6,720 nt of DNA from Nitrospira sp. UBA6909 (lineage in GTDB: Bacteria > Nitrospirota > Nitrospiria > Nitrospirales > Nitrospiraceae): NCBI GenBank assembly GCA_002451055.1, contig DKBD01000237.1:1-6720 (forward strand). The letters are read 5' to 3'. Below, in pieces: positions 5,358 through 6,720 of the stretch. Below the pieces are notes generated by a model. The model worked only from the letters and a program-made list of their open reading frames with translations. It ran no database searches and was not told the origin of the DNA. The position numbers were made by a program, and so were the translations under genes. Position 1 is the first letter of the stretch. Each line of letters opens with the position of its first letter.

Positions 5358-5960
5358 ATGCTCTTTCTCGCTCGGACACTTCTCGTAGCGGTTCTTGGGG
5401 CGCTGATGACCGCACCGGTCTTACAGGCCGAAGAATGGTCGCCTGCCATTACGATCGGCACCCAGGAGGTCGGATTGACCGTAGGATACCTCCTGCCCCA
5501 TCGACTGACAGAAGACCACGTCACGAAACAGCAGGGTCCTGCCCTGATGCCCTCCTGGATGATGACCCTGACTGACCCCATCGGTCCCGGGTGGCTTCGC
5601 GGGCAGATCTCCATTGGAGCGGAAATGGTCTATCTCCAATTTCGCGAGCCGATTCTGACGCATGGCATCGGCTTTGCCCCGAGGATTAAATACACGTTCG
5701 TCGTGCTGGACCGATTGCGCCCCTATCTAGAATTCGCCGGCGGTCCCTTCTGGACCGATCTGGGTGGGCAAATTCCCGAAGAAGCCAATGAGTTCAACTT
5801 CGTGGTGACAGGCGGAGTCGGCGTCTCCTGGTTCATCACGTCCCACGTCGCCTTCAATGCCGGCTATCGCTTTCACCATATTTCCAACGCAGGAACGCAG
5901 TATCCAAACTTGGGGCTGAACGCGAGTCTGCCGTTCGGCGGGTTCTCATTCTATTTCTAA
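5358..5960 (+). CDS. PagL-like outer-membrane acyloxyacyl hydrolase (lipid A 3-O-deacylase family)
   Basis: A 200-residue protein with a clear signal peptide (hydrophobic core LLVAVLGALM, likely cleavage after LQA at residue 24) and alternating beta-barrel segments ending in FSFYF, with a C-terminal Phe as in outer-membrane barrels. The C-terminal YRFHHISNAGTQYPNLGLN (170-188) is the PagL/PF09411 signature; H174 and S176 match the catalytic His and Ser of PagL, which removes the 3-O acyl chain from lipid A. The residue 12 after the serine, Glu in Pseudomonas PagL, is N188 here. Many family members seem to share the Asn, so activity is uncertain. The ATG at 5358 is preferred over a TTG at 5346 because it starts right at the signal peptide. 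The next gene follows after 13 nt, probably in one operon. Confidence 0.85.
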   Translation: MLFLARTLLVAVLGALMTAPVLQAEEWSPAITIGTQEVGLTVGYLLPHRLTEDHVTKQQGPALMPSWMMTLTDPIGPGWLRGQISIGAEMVYLQFREPILTHGIGFAPRIKYTFVVLDRLRPYLEFAGGPFWTDLGGQIPEEANEFNFVVTGGVGVSWFITSHVAFNAGYRFHHISNAGTQYPNLGLNASLPFGGFSFYF

Positions 5961-5969
5961 GGAAGGAGG
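5961..5969 (+). promoter_or_regulatory. Strong ribosome binding site of the lipoprotein gene
   Basis: GGAAGGAGG directly after the pagL-like stop contains a full AAGGAGG anti-16S match, 4 nt before the ATG at 5974. It is the best ribosome site in the window and fixes this start. Confidence 0.8.
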
Positions 5970-5973
5970 CGGC

Positions 5974-6720
5974 ATGATCGGCCATCGTATTCGCGTGAGC
6001 ACCTTGATGATCTCCAGCCTGCTCGTCATCGCCACAGCGGGGTGCGCGCGGTCCATTGCCATCGATCCGCCTTCACTCGAACCGCAGAGCGCAGCGACCC
6101 AATCCGTCTCGAACGAAGACCGCGTCCCGTTCGTCATGGACACATTTCGCTTGTCGCTGAACGGCGCGCCTCAAAATCCTTCCCGCGACCTGGAGCGTCG
6201 TATCCTGGCCAGCCTGCAAGAAACGCGTCTTTTTTCTACGCTCGTCCCGCTCGGAGAAGCACCGGCTTCGCTTGAAGGCAAGGCGATCAACGCTCGCATG
6301 ACCTTCAATGAAACGATCGATCCCCATTCGGGTCAAACGGCCTTCAAAGGAATCGTCATCGGCGCCTCGATGTTCCTGCTCTCACCACTCATCGAGTTGG
6401 ACTACGATTATGCCGTCCAGGCCAGCCTTGAGCTGGAACGATGGGACGGTCAGGTGACGCGCTATGAGGCGCGTTCATCGGGGACCGTTCGCTACAACCT
6501 CTTCGGCGCAACTCCCATCATGGTCGACGAACTGAAGGGGCAAGTCACGGAAGCCTGCCTGGCTCAACTGGTCGATCACCTTGTCCGAGACACCAACCTC
6601 TATTTGGCCAGCAGCGCTCCTCTGACAGACTCAACTATTCGCGCCGTAACCGTGAAAGCAAGAACGCCCAGAGCCTCAGGAACCATGCCCGTCAATATTC
6701 CCACATCGGGCTCCCCCACG
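5974..6720 (+). CDS. Lipoprotein of unknown function, 3' end outside window (partial)
   Basis: 249 codons open to the window end. The N-terminus is a lipoprotein signal: basic GHRIR, hydrophobic LMISSLLVIATAGC, with the lipobox TAGC and C24 as the lipidated cysteine. After a linker, FVMDTFRLSLNG starts a domain resembling small-subunit or stress lipoproteins: LERRILASLQETRLFSTLVPL at about 69-89, then a short hydrophobic segment FKGIVIGASMFLLSPLIELDYDY (about 129-151) and beta-like strands (VQASLELERW, GTVRYNLFG). The end is Pro/Ser/Thr-rich, suggesting an extension beyond the window. I do not recognise the family. Coupling with the PagL-like gene suggests an envelope role at the outer membrane. 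Confidence 0.82.
   Translation, partial: MIGHRIRVSTLMISSLLVIATAGCARSIAIDPPSLEPQSAATQSVSNEDRVPFVMDTFRLSLNGAPQNPSRDLERRILASLQETRLFSTLVPLGEAPASLEGKAINARMTFNETIDPHSGQTAFKGIVIGASMFLLSPLIELDYDYAVQASLELERWDGQVTRYEARSSGTVRYNLFGATPIMVDELKGQVTEACLAQLVDHLVRDTNLYLASSAPLTDSTIRAVTVKARTPRASGTMPVNIPTSGSPT

Overview
This window looks like a stretch of chromosome from a free-living, moderately GC-rich Gram-negative bacterium. A Nitrospira-like member of the Nitrospirota is my best guess. The support is an outer-membrane PagL-type barrel with a C-terminal Phe, a lipobox lipoprotein, and degenerate heptamer repeat tracts of a kind I associate with Nitrospira genomes. The assignment is inference; no rRNA or other phylogenetic marker is present.

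Layout. (a) 1-1088, minus strand: the first 362 codons of a SagB/ThcOx-type nitroreductase whose 3' end lies outside the window. Two heptamer-periodic repeat tracts (54-88 and 281-308) lie inside its coding frame, in linker regions. (b) 1089-1609: a gene-poor spacer with a short G-rich repeat just upstream of the minus-strand gene, a REP-like pair of palindromes, a plausible sigma70 promoter, and two consecutive hairpins in the leader of the next operon. (c) 1610-3380, plus strand: a tightly coupled two-gene cassette, an RecF/OLD-like ABC-class ATPase followed 1 nt later by a protein with TOPRIM-type acidic motifs. This is the most interesting content. It has the logic of split OLD or PARIS-like ATPase plus TOPRIM anti-phage systems, but the function is inferred. 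(d) 3377-3809: a higBA toxin-antitoxin locus in which higB is reduced to a frameshifted, shortened remnant while higA is intact. (e) 3838-5180: an unrecognised acidic helical protein, then a spacer built from 7-bp repeat units, then a TPR protein with a 40-residue repeat period. (f) 5358-6720: a likely operon of a PagL-like outer-membrane acyloxyacyl hydrolase and a lipoprotein that runs off the window end.

How the parts fit. The ATPase/TOPRIM pair next to a toxin-antitoxin remnant reads as a small accessory (defence-type) insertion between housekeeping or envelope genes. The pagL/lipoprotein pair concerns the outer membrane. The degenerate heptamer repeats occur both between and inside genes and appear to be a genome-wide feature rather than part of any one system.
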